NCBI RefSeq assembly: GCF_947498515.1
Contig: NZ_CANMKO010000003.1
Coordinates: 186,001 to 250,000, forward strand
Reading direction: 5' to 3'
DNA from: an uncultured Pelagimonas sp.
GTDB lineage: Bacteria > Pseudomonadota > Alphaproteobacteria > Rhodobacterales > Rhodobacteraceae
DNA length: 64,000 nt
Shown piece by piece: positions 8,253 to 15,675 of the stretch (positions within the stretch are counted from its first letter, which is position 1; each line of letters starts with the position of its first letter). The notes beneath the pieces were generated by a model. The model made no database searches. It had not been told where the DNA came from and worked only from the letters and a program-made list of their open reading frames with translations. Both the position numbers and the translations under genes were made by a program.

Positions 8253-8639
8253 ATGGTTGCTTGGACCGACTATAAATCGGAGGCAAAAGCCCGGGGCGCA
8301 TTGGCGTTGGAGCTATATGTGGCGCTAAGCTCGCCGGCTCAGTCTCCGCAGGAAATTAAGGCAAATTTGCCCGAGCATTTGGCGTATCAAGCCAAGTTGG
8401 AAGGTCTGGGCCAACTGGCGTTTGCGGGGCCAATGTCGGATGAAACTGGGGCATCCATGGAGGGGGTCGGTATGATCGTTTACCGGGCTGAAAGCCTTGA
8501 ACACGCCCAAACTCTGGCCGAATCAGACCCGATGCATGCTAGCGGAGCGCGCAGCTATACGCTAAGACGCTGGCTGATTAACGAAGGCTCCTTGTCCGTC
8601 TCAGTTGGATTGTCCACCAAGTCGGTTGACTTCAGATAA
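8253..8639 (+). CDS. YciI-like (YCII-related) protein
   Basis: 128 residues from the ATG at 8253, with GAAGGG as ribosome site. The ferredoxin-like YCII pattern is visible: 'HLAYQAKLEGLGQLAFAGPM', then 'ESDPMHASGARSYTLRRWLINEG' in which the Asp-Pro-Met and the final aromatic strand are conserved. Related small proteins act as isomerases, dehydrochlorinases or lack a known activity; muconolactone-isomerase-like chemistry would fit a ring-cleavage pathway but cannot be read from the sequence. It is transcribed away from the FAH operon and lies 18 bp before the GntR gene, so the two probably form a small regulated unit. Confidence 0.75.
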   Translation: MVAWTDYKSEAKARGALALELYVALSSPAQSPQEIKANLPEHLAYQAKLEGLGQLAFAGPMSDETGASMEGVGMIVYRAESLEHAQTLAESDPMHASGARSYTLRRWLINEGSLSVSVGLSTKSVDFR

Positions 8640-8657
8640 ACCCGGGAACTCGGTTCT

Positions 8658-9326
8658 ATGAATATTATTGATGACAGGGGTCAAAAAGAAACCTCCGCGA
8701 CGCGGAGCGCGTATTTGTCGATCCGGGAAATGATCTTGACTGGGAAACTCCCAGCTGGAGAAAAGCTTAAGATCGAAAAGCTTCGCACGTTGCTGGAAAC
8801 AGGGGCCTCTCCGGTGCGTGAGGCATTGAGCTTGTTAACATCTGATATGTTGGTCGAACGGATCGATCAGCGCGGGTTTCGGGCCGCCCCTGCCAGTCAG
8901 GCGAATTTTGCCGAAATTCTGATGTTGCGCTGTGCGCTCGAAGATATGGCTGTTCGACAATCGGTCGACAATGCTGATTCCGATTGGGAAGAGGCTTTGG
9001 TTTTGTGCCATCACCGGATGAAGAAGGCGGCGGACAACGGTGATGGGACCTTTGAGGATACGCACAAAGCCTTTCACATGGCGTTGCTCGACAATTGCGG
9101 GTCACCGATGCTCCTTAAGTATTGTAGTCAGTTGTACGACCTCAATATCCGGTATCGATATCTCGCGGCTGGAAGTGATTCATACCAAAGCCGCAATATT
9201 CCCGCAGAACACGAAGACATCATGTCGGCGGCCATCCAACGTGACGCGGCCCTGGCGGCGGAACGCTTGATCACTCATTACCGCCTGACGGGCGATTACT
9301 TGAACGCGCAGCTCAAAGACATTTGA
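8658..9326 (+). CDS. GntR family transcriptional regulator, FCD type
   Basis: 222 residues: N-terminal winged helix (residues ~15-85, with 'LRTLLETGASPVREALSLL' as the recognition helix region and 'RGFRAAPAS' as the wing) followed by an all-helical FCD ligand-binding domain (~90-215). FCD regulators commonly bind the carboxylate substrate of the pathway and release DNA. It sits directly after the YciI-like gene and close to the TTTGT-NN-ACAAA operator at 8209, so it most likely controls both arms of this locus. Ribosome site is weak. Assignment to the family is firm; ligand unknown. Confidence 0.92.
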   Translation: MNIIDDRGQKETSATRSAYLSIREMILTGKLPAGEKLKIEKLRTLLETGASPVREALSLLTSDMLVERIDQRGFRAAPASQANFAEILMLRCALEDMAVRQSVDNADSDWEEALVLCHHRMKKAADNGDGTFEDTHKAFHMALLDNCGSPMLLKYCSQLYDLNIRYRYLAAGSDSYQSRNIPAEHEDIMSAAIQRDAALAAERLITHYRLTGDYLNAQLKDI

Positions 9327-9346
9327 CCCCAAAGGAGATGCGATAA

Positions 9347-9487
9347 ATGGGCGGTTGGGATGACATTTCCGACGTTCAAAATGGCAAGCGACACTCACGG
9401 CGTTGCTCCTACCCGAGGGGGGGATTGCGTAAGTTGTTTTTACGGCTCACAGGGCCAGCAAAGATGCCAAACAGGCTTATTGCGTAG
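9347..9487 (+). CDS. Possible 46-residue protein (or remnant)
   Basis: A short frame starting at ATG 9347 with an excellent AAAGGAG ribosome site 8-9 bases upstream, 20 bp after the GntR gene. It encodes 46 residues with a polar, basic middle and no recognisable motif, and its stop codon falls inside the left arm of the terminator at 9481. It could be a genuine small protein, or the start of a former downstream gene whose remainder was deleted. The strong ribosome site is the only support. Confidence 0.3.
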   Translation: MGGWDDISDVQNGKRHSRRCSYPRGGLRKLFLRLTGPAKMPNRLIA

Positions 9488-9514
9488 ACGATCAAATCCA
9501 TCTACGCAGTTTTT
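9481..9514 (+). terminator. Rho-independent terminator after the GntR unit
   Basis: Perfect 8-bp stem TGCGTAGA (9481-9488) and TCTACGCA (9501-9508) with a 12-base loop, then G and six T. It ends the rightward YciI-GntR transcript. The bases from 9515 to the end of matB at 9649 hold nothing recognisable. Confidence 0.8.
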
Positions 9515-9648
9515 TCATTTTTGTGAGTAACTGGCGACAACGCCAAATGCATGGCAAAAGCGATACCGAAAACACCACGTCGCCAGAGACATCGCGGTGT
9601 TTCAATGCGTAGAACCAATTCAAAATCAACGATTTAGCCGATGTTCTT

Positions 9649-11163
9649 TTAGGTCGTAAAAAGCCCAGAGTAAGTATCTCGAAGTGCTTTTTTCTGAACC
9701 TTTCCCATGGTGTTACGCGGAAGTTCAGGCAGAACAATAAGGCGTTGAGGGTGCTTGAAACGTGCAAGGGTGGTGGCAACACTGGCTTTGATCGCGTCTA
9801 GATCAAGCTCCTGAGAGCCATCAGCCACAAGCACGCCAACCACCGTTTCACCAAAATCAGGATGTGGTACGCCAATAACGGCGCTTTCGAGCACACCAGG
9901 CTGGTCATCCAACACCAACTCGATCTCCTTTGGATAGATGTTATAGCCGCCCGAAATGATCAGATCTTTGTTCCGACCGACAATTGACAGATAGCCATCG
10001 GCGTCAAAACAGCCCAAATCGCCGGTGATGAAAAACCCATCAGAGCGAAGCTCTTCGGCGGTTTTTTCGGGCATTTGCCAATAGCCTTGGAACACGTTGG
10101 GGCCGCGCACTTCGATCTCTCCGATCTCACCTTGGGGCAATGTTTTTCCTGTGGCGCTATCGGTGACTTTGACTTCGGTGCCGGGAAGCGGAAGACCCAC
10201 CGTTCCGGCGCGCCGGTCCCCTGAATAGGGGTTGGACGTGTTCATATTGGTTTCAGTCATGCCATAGCGTTCCAGAATTCGGTGGCCTGTGCGTTCCTGA
10301 AACTGAACATGGGTATCTGCCAAAAGCGGAGCGCTCCCCGAAACAAACAGGCGCATATGCTGGGTCAGGGTTTTGTCGAACCGAGGGTCAGACAACAGTC
10401 GCGTATAAAAGGTCGGAACACCCATCATCGTTGTGGCATTGGGCAGTTGGGCAATAATTTGGTCCAGATCGAATTTGGGTAGGAAAATCATCTGACTGCC
10501 GGCCATAAGTGTCACGTTGGACGCAACAAAAAGCCCATGAGTGTGAAAGATCGGCAATGCATGAAGCAGCACGTCGTCTTTGCTAAACTGCCATTGGTCG
10601 ACAAGCACCCGCGCATTCGACAGCAGGTTGCCTTGGGTCAACATTGCCCCTTTGGAACGACCGGTTGTGCCAGATGTATATAAGAACGCAGCAAGATCAT
10701 CCTCGCTGCGCTCGACAGTTACAAAGCTGCTGGCCAAGGGGTGCGATTTGCTATGGAAACTCCCAGAACCGTCAGCGTTAAGTGTTTCCAGCTGCGCGCC
10801 ACAGGCATCCGCCATGTCCTTTAGGGCAGGGGCGTTGTCACTATCGCATACCACAACCCGCGCCCCGCTGTTTTCAACGAAATACCGAACTTCATCGGCT
10901 GTGTAAGCGGTGTTGAGCGGTAGAAAAACAATACCCGCTTGCGCACAAGCGGCGTATATCGCCAGAGCCTGCGGTGACTTTGCGATCTGAACCGCCAACC
11001 GGTCCCCGGGTTCCAGACCAAGCTGGGTTAGCAACGTGGCGTAGCGGGCAGCGGTTTCAAGAAAGGCCGCATAGGTGATGGTTTGCCCGTCTGGCAACGT
11101 CAGAAACACGGATGTTTTGCCGGTGTGGCACCCGAACAAAGTGTCATAAAGCGGATTGGTCAT
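9649..11163 (-). CDS. matB: Malonyl-CoA synthetase
   Basis: A 504-residue acyl-adenylate-forming enzyme. ATP site TSGTTGRSKG at 163-172, adenine-binding ERYGMTETNMNTSNPY at ~298-313, hinge region 'GDLGCFDADGYLSIVGR', and the catalytic Lys near the end in MGKVQKK. The 'YGMTE..M..SNPY.G.R..GTVG' run is typical of MatB, which makes malonyl-CoA from malonate, CoA and ATP. The adjacent malonyl-CoA decarboxylase gene and matR-type regulator make the assignment strong. It follows matA with 9 bp between stop and start, so both are in one leftward operon. No malonate transporter is encoded in this module. Confidence 0.95.
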   Translation of the reverse strand: MTNPLYDTLFGCHTGKTSVFLTLPDGQTITYAAFLETAARYATLLTQLGLEPGDRLAVQIAKSPQALAIYAACAQAGIVFLPLNTAYTADEVRYFVENSGARVVVCDSDNAPALKDMADACGAQLETLNADGSGSFHSKSHPLASSFVTVERSEDDLAAFLYTSGTTGRSKGAMLTQGNLLSNARVLVDQWQFSKDDVLLHALPIFHTHGLFVASNVTLMAGSQMIFLPKFDLDQIIAQLPNATTMMGVPTFYTRLLSDPRFDKTLTQHMRLFVSGSAPLLADTHVQFQERTGHRILERYGMTETNMNTSNPYSGDRRAGTVGLPLPGTEVKVTDSATGKTLPQGEIGEIEVRGPNVFQGYWQMPEKTAEELRSDGFFITGDLGCFDADGYLSIVGRNKDLIISGGYNIYPKEIELVLDDQPGVLESAVIGVPHPDFGETVVGVLVADGSQELDLDAIKASVATTLARFKHPQRLIVLPELPRNTMGKVQKKALRDTYSGLFTT

Positions 11164-11172
11164 CGTGGTCTC

Positions 11173-12414
11173 CTAATTTCCGGATTTAGCACCAGCGCTC
11201 AGCGTCCGCACCTCAGAGGAGGCTGTGACGGTTTGCTCGGTGGCAAAACGTTCGTGGTTTCGAGCGATTTTCTTGAGGTCATACAGATAGTTGACCATCG
11301 CGCCGTTCGATTGGCTCATGCCATTTTCAGAGGTGTCGGCGCGGGCGTGGACGGCATGGATTTGCGCGCCATTGCCCAGATGAAACCGAGCAACAGGATC
11401 AAGCGGCAATCCATCTGCACGCTTCGCTTCTAGCAAGTATTGCGCGGCCTTGGCTTGTTCGTCGTCCGCCGAGTTGGGCTGCGATTGTCCGGTTTTGTCG
11501 AGCCACCGGTTCAGGCCGGGGATTGGTGAGAGTGTCACGAAATTACGTAGGTTTGGAAGATCTTGGGCCAAGTCCGCGGCGACTTGTTTGATCAAGGAAT
11601 TGCCAAAGGAAATGCCAGCCAATCCAGCCTGACAATTTGAGATCGAATAGAAAACGGCGGTATCGGCATCATCTGCCTCAATCGCATCGCGGCCATCAGC
11701 CAAGAGGTCTTGGATGGAATTGGGGACACCGCGGGTCAGCGCGACCTCTACAAAAATCAACGGTTCGTCGGCCATGGCAGGGTGAAAAAATCCAAAACAG
11801 CGTCGATCCGAGGGCTGAAGCCTTCGCCGTAGATCGTCCCAGCTGTCGATGGCATGCACAGCTTCATAGGCAATAATCTTTTCGAGAATCTCAGCCGGGC
11901 TGGACCAGTTGATAGGCCGCAGCACCAGAAACCCACGATTAAACCACGATGAAAACAGATGTTTAAGATCGACATCCAAAGGGGCAAGATTGGGATGTTC
12001 GTGAATGAAGCCAAGAAGGTCTTTGCGCAGGCCAACCAATTTTCCAGTCGCACCCGGTACTTGGTTAAGACGCCGTGCCAATTCTTGTCGCTTGGGTTCG
12101 CAAGCGGTGGCAAAGGCCCGATAACTGTCTTTTGACGGAGTGGCCTGATAGGTAGCCAAGGTCTCCGTGACTTGAGCGGGGTCTATTTCCAACTCATGAG
12201 TCATGAATTCAAAAAACTTTCGTTTTTCATCGCCATCCATGGCGGCATATCTGTTCAAAATCAGAGTGGCCAAGGACCCACCGGACACCTCGCCATGATT
12301 GCCCAGCAAATCAATTGCAAGCTCATGTGTAGGCCGGTCATCCGTCAAACTGGGCAACGCCCCCCGATACCGGCGTTCAAACACGGTCGAGATCAAATCT
12401 CCAAATAGACTCAT
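11173..12414 (-). CDS. matA: Malonyl-CoA decarboxylase
   Basis: 413 residues from the ATG at 12414 (AAAGGGA upstream); the frame stays open to 12465 but that extension runs toward the operator. The helical N-terminal domain is followed by the acetyltransferase-like catalytic domain with family runs 'FFHPAMADEPLIFVEVAL', 'FYSISNCQAGLAGISFGN' and 'FVTLSPIPGLNRWL', and a closing 'DPVARFHLGNGAQIHAV'. The enzyme converts malonyl-CoA to acetyl-CoA and CO2. With matB it turns malonate into acetyl-CoA. Some relatives in this group are mitochondrial/peroxisomal in eukaryotes; here it is cytoplasmic. Confidence 0.95.
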   Translation of the reverse strand: MSLFGDLISTVFERRYRGALPSLTDDRPTHELAIDLLGNHGEVSGGSLATLILNRYAAMDGDEKRKFFEFMTHELEIDPAQVTETLATYQATPSKDSYRAFATACEPKRQELARRLNQVPGATGKLVGLRKDLLGFIHEHPNLAPLDVDLKHLFSSWFNRGFLVLRPINWSSPAEILEKIIAYEAVHAIDSWDDLRRRLQPSDRRCFGFFHPAMADEPLIFVEVALTRGVPNSIQDLLADGRDAIEADDADTAVFYSISNCQAGLAGISFGNSLIKQVAADLAQDLPNLRNFVTLSPIPGLNRWLDKTGQSQPNSADDEQAKAAQYLLEAKRADGLPLDPVARFHLGNGAQIHAVHARADTSENGMSQSNGAMVNYLYDLKKIARNHERFATEQTVTASSEVRTLSAGAKSGN

Positions 12415-12477
12415 GTCGTGGTCCCTTTTGCAGAAAGTCTGATGTGTGTGTGACAGGCTTTGCATTCACAATCAATG

Positions 12478-12493
12478 ATATTGTATACAATAT
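12478..12493. promoter_or_regulatory. Palindromic operator between matA and matR
   Basis: ATATTGTATACAATAT is a 16-bp perfect palindrome with the core TTGTATACAA, located 64 bases upstream of the matA start and 36 upstream of matR. FCD-GntR proteins bind such T-G-T-(N2)-A-C-A dyads, and the malonate regulator MatR of rhizobia is known to bind a TTGTATACAA-like element. It is the likely site for control of both divergent transcripts. Confidence 0.75.
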
Positions 12494-12528
12494 AGCGGTC
12501 ATTGCATTTTGAAAAGGCGCAGTGTTAG

Positions 12529-13188
12529 ATGCCCAGCATGGAATCTCGACGCGCAACGCAAATAGCCGAAGCCCTGCAGCAACAGGTTTTTTCAGGGCGA
12601 TATGAAGATGGTGACAAGCTGGACGAAGTTCGGCTTGCGGAGCAATTTGAAGTGTCCCGAACGCCGATCCGCGAGGCGCTGCAAGAGCTTGTTGGGACTG
12701 GTTTGGCCGAACAAATCCCGCGACGCGGTGTGTTTGTACGTCTGCCGGGGCCCGTTGAACTCATGGAAATGTTTGAGACAATGGCCGAGTTGGAGGCCGC
12801 TTGTGCGCGGTTGGCGGCATCTCGGATCACCGACACCGGATTGGCACAATTGCGTGAGGCCAATTCCAAGTGCCAAGAGGCCATCGAGGTTCAGGATTTT
12901 GATCGGTACTATGCTCAGAACGAAGCCTTTCACCAAGCGATCTATCGCGGCGCGGCCAATGGATTTTTGGCCAAACATGCGGCACAGTTGCAAAATCGTT
13001 TGAAACCGTACCGCAAAGAGCAGCTGCGGTTTCGTGGTCGGATGGATCAATCAATGGCGGAACATGTTGCCATTGTTGCTGCGCTTGAACGCGGTGATGG
13101 GCGCGCGGCCGAACAGGCCCTGCGGGATCACGTCGCGGTCCAAGGTGAAAAATTCCATCAGTTGATGGCCAACCTAAATAGCAAATAG
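12529..13188 (+). CDS. matR: GntR family (FCD) regulator of malonate genes, MatR-like
   Basis: 219 residues. Winged helix at ~8-75 (LAEQFEVSRTPIREALQEL contains the recognition helix; PRRGVFVRLPG the wing) and an FCD domain at ~80-212 with conserved Asp/His/His metal positions suggested by 'NEAFHQAIYRGA' and 'EHVAIVAALERGD'. Divergent from matA-matB with a perfect palindrome between them, the standard mat arrangement, so it most likely represses matAB in the absence of malonate. Family call is firm; specific name follows from context. Confidence 0.88.
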   Translation: MPSMESRRATQIAEALQQQVFSGRYEDGDKLDEVRLAEQFEVSRTPIREALQELVGTGLAEQIPRRGVFVRLPGPVELMEMFETMAELEAACARLAASRITDTGLAQLREANSKCQEAIEVQDFDRYYAQNEAFHQAIYRGAANGFLAKHAAQLQNRLKPYRKEQLRFRGRMDQSMAEHVAIVAALERGDGRAAEQALRDHVAVQGEKFHQLMANLNSK

Positions 13189-13713
13189 AACACAGGCGCA
13201 CGACCTGGGATTTTATGGTTTTGTCGCGGACTAGGAACGGTTTCTTTCGAGCAGAATTTGCCATGAATGGCACGAGAAATGGCAACAAAGGAACCGAGGA
13301 TTCACCGCGGTGAAACCGCTTTGACGTCTTTGGAAGACATTGCGTGAAATCTCACGGCCATCTGTTGATGATGAAAGCCTCTGAAAAGTCGGTTGCGGGC
13401 GTCCATCTCCGTTTGACTGTTACTTTTTTAGCTGCCTCATAATTGATCCGTCCAATAACCAGGCCCGCTCGAAGAAGATGGGGACAATCCCCGTTATAGG
13501 ATTTATCCCAAAAATATCAGTGCTGCAGATCAAGCCAAAAGCAGCGTTTCCAACCAAATCTGCTGTTGAAAATGCAGTGTAGCCAAGGTGGGTCATAATA
13601 TGTGAAGCTTTCACATGTTTGCGGCTCGGGCGTCGCGTTTTTCGTGTCATTCTCTTTCTTTTCCGCGCACCCAATGGGGTGCGCCTGTCTTCTAGCCATG
13701 TCGGGAAAATCAA
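13189..13713. other. Gene-free leader region with two hairpins
   Basis: No convincing gene in about 525 bases, which are more A/T-rich than the surroundings. Two dyads stand out: ATGTGAA-GCT-TTCACAT at 13600-13616 and a perfect 8-bp hairpin GCGCACCC-AATG-GGGTGCGC at 13665-13684, about 30 bases before the TTG start of the next gene. The second could stall transcription or shape the 5' untranslated region. Confidence 0.4.
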
Positions 13714-15045
13714 TTGGCCACAAAAGAAAACATCGAAACAATCAAACAAGGGATCGATGTTGCACACACCGTGTCCGAACAAGTCAGTGCATGGGCGACG
13801 CACGCCAATGAGCTGGCCGAGGCTGGCAAGAGTTTGGGGCGCATCAATCAGGTGATGCAAGGCATGACGGCGTTTGAAGGCGTTTCGGCTGGCTTTGCAC
13901 TCGCTGGTGCGGGTCTTGAAATCGTCACGATGATCATTGGAGGGCCGTCACCCGATGAGGTCATCATGGAAATGATTGCCGAAGTGTCAAACAAGATTGA
14001 CCGTTTGTCGGATCACATGGATCACCAGTTTGAAAAAGCACGCACCCATTCGGATCGGGTGAACGCCTATGATTTGGCGATCAAAGAAACGGACGTCATT
14101 CTGAATTTAAAGACCCATATCGACAATTGGCGCAACGCTTCCGATGCCGACAAACCTGCGCATTTGCATGTCCTGCTAGAAGAGCACAACGCGCCCGATG
14201 TGGTCGAGAACGCGGCCCACAATTTGCACCGCCGCCTGACCGCATCATCGAATTCTGAAAACGTGCTTCGCGCAATTTATGCCGATACTCATGGCGGTAT
14301 GGGCGATGTGAGCGCGGCCGGGGCTTCTTTGATCGGAGCAATGGTCTATGCGCCTATGGCCTACGCGGTTCTTAGCGCCCTGCGCAATCAAAATGACCCG
14401 GACAACAACCCACTCATGTCTCCGGCTGGGATCGCGGCAATCTTTGATGATGAGGCGCAAGAGGTCGCAAATGCCATTCGCGAAGTTTGCGGCGATTGCC
14501 TGACCCATGTTGACGCCAATATCACGGCGTTCCTGCCTAGATTTCTGGAAACGGTCAATGTCGGGGATTACGGCAATGCATCCCGGTATATCCGCGACTT
14601 TATGGGGGCGCGGTATTACTGGCAATTCACGACTGTTGTCATTTTTGAGCCGGTCACTGGCTGGGACAAGAACGGCTCGATCGGTGGCCAAAATAGGATC
14701 GAATTCCTGCGCCATGTCTGTGCTGATGGAACCAAGGCCAGTCTTATCATTTCATGGGGCGATCCGATCCATCTGCTGTTCGAGCGTACTGATGTGGGGC
14801 GGATGGATCAGTTGGTGATGAGCGACTATAACAGTAGTGCATCATTTCCCGACACGCGCATTCTGTTGGATGCTTTTCAAAAGTACAAAGAAGGCAATAG
14901 CTTGCTAGTTGTGTTGGGGGTTGGAATTCAATGGAACTGGAGTACAAACGCCGCTGGAAGCGTCATCAGTTACGGGCGTGATTTCCATCGCAAATCCGGG
15001 GATTACGGTTTGTTTAACTTCGACGCCATCTATCAGTACCAGTGA
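13714..15045 (+). CDS. Unrecognised protein with toxin-like helical N-terminus
   Basis: 443 residues from a TTG start; an in-frame stop lies 21 bases upstream, so TTG is the first usable start (GGGA lies 8 bases before it). No named family is recognised. Seen in the sequence: a long amphipathic N-terminal helix (1-50), a hydrophobic Gly/Ala hairpin (53-77, ending IIGGPSPDE), a charged helix with 'NKIDRLSDHMDHQFEKA', a second hydrophobic stretch (200-223) and a C-terminal ~150 residues of predicted beta strands rich in aromatics. A hydrophobic hairpin inside a helical bundle followed by a beta domain is the plan of alpha-helical pore-forming toxins. No signal peptide. Stand-alone gene, flanked by long gene-free DNA, suggesting recent acquisition. 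Confidence 0.6.
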   Translation: MATKENIETIKQGIDVAHTVSEQVSAWATHANELAEAGKSLGRINQVMQGMTAFEGVSAGFALAGAGLEIVTMIIGGPSPDEVIMEMIAEVSNKIDRLSDHMDHQFEKARTHSDRVNAYDLAIKETDVILNLKTHIDNWRNASDADKPAHLHVLLEEHNAPDVVENAAHNLHRRLTASSNSENVLRAIYADTHGGMGDVSAAGASLIGAMVYAPMAYAVLSALRNQNDPDNNPLMSPAGIAAIFDDEAQEVANAIREVCGDCLTHVDANITAFLPRFLETVNVGDYGNASRYIRDFMGARYYWQFTTVVIFEPVTGWDKNGSIGGQNRIEFLRHVCADGTKASLIISWGDPIHLLFERTDVGRMDQLVMSDYNSSASFPDTRILLDAFQKYKEGNSLLVVLGVGIQWNWSTNAAGSVISYGRDFHRKSGDYGLFNFDAIYQYQ

Positions 15046-15675
15046 TAAGGCAGCGTTTTCGCGAACCAAATGCAATTGAGCAGACCATTCGAATTGGGCG
15101 TTACTGAACAAATGTTGGTCTTTTAAGAGTCTGATGGCCCGCACGTGGTGGCATTGAAGTACAGCAACTAGTTTTCACCACAGATGTGAGGCTCTGGTGA
15201 TGGCATTAGTCACTGAGTGGAGCCACCACCACTGCGTGCCCGGGAAACCCGACGGTAGACTGACAAGGCAATCGTAGATTGGGTAACTGATTGGTAAGGT
15301 CTTTTCTTTCATAGGCTGCCACGCATGGGGGCGGTGGCCCGAAAGGCTGTGGTGCAGGACGTCGGCAGACAGGTTGCGGAGGAGGCAAGTGCACACCGCC
15401 ACCCTTTCGCCTTTGGAGCAAAGCCGTCTTGGGACAGCGAAAACATGCCTTTGGGTGGTTTGTGCAACGAAATTTCTGCGCACGCGCGCCACACCACCGT
15501 CGTTGGATTCAAGGTTGAAGCCTAGCTTTTGGCATCTCTTGACAAAATTCGGCAAAGAAACATTAGTGTCTCAGGAGAAAGAAATTTTCAGATGAGATAG
15601 ATTTACCAGGTTTATCAGGACGGTTGGCGGGGATTTGTCTCCGATTTCGCCTATTTTAACAGGTGGCATTAAAGA
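15046..15675. other. Gene-free or decayed stretch
   Basis: About 630 bases without a clear gene. On the minus strand a frame at 15175-15555 (126 codons) and another at 15206-15421 are open; the latter reads as a Pro-rich segment (LPPPQPVCRRPAPQPFGPP) and the former ends in an aromatic WWWLHSVTNAITRAS run. Neither has a good ribosome site or a family match that I recognise. The stretch could be the remnant of a gene damaged when the neighbouring chimeric gene formed. Confidence 0.35.

Noticed and set aside
13600-13616. ATGTGAA-GCT-TTCACAT dyad as a CRP/FNR-type site
   Set aside because: It resembles half sites of that family, but spacing (3 bases) is too short for the normal TGTGA-N6-TCACA arrangement.
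15175-15555. Possible minus-strand gene with WWWLHSV ending
   Set aside because: No ribosome site and no family; the alternative frame over the same bases is equally open, so coding is not supported.
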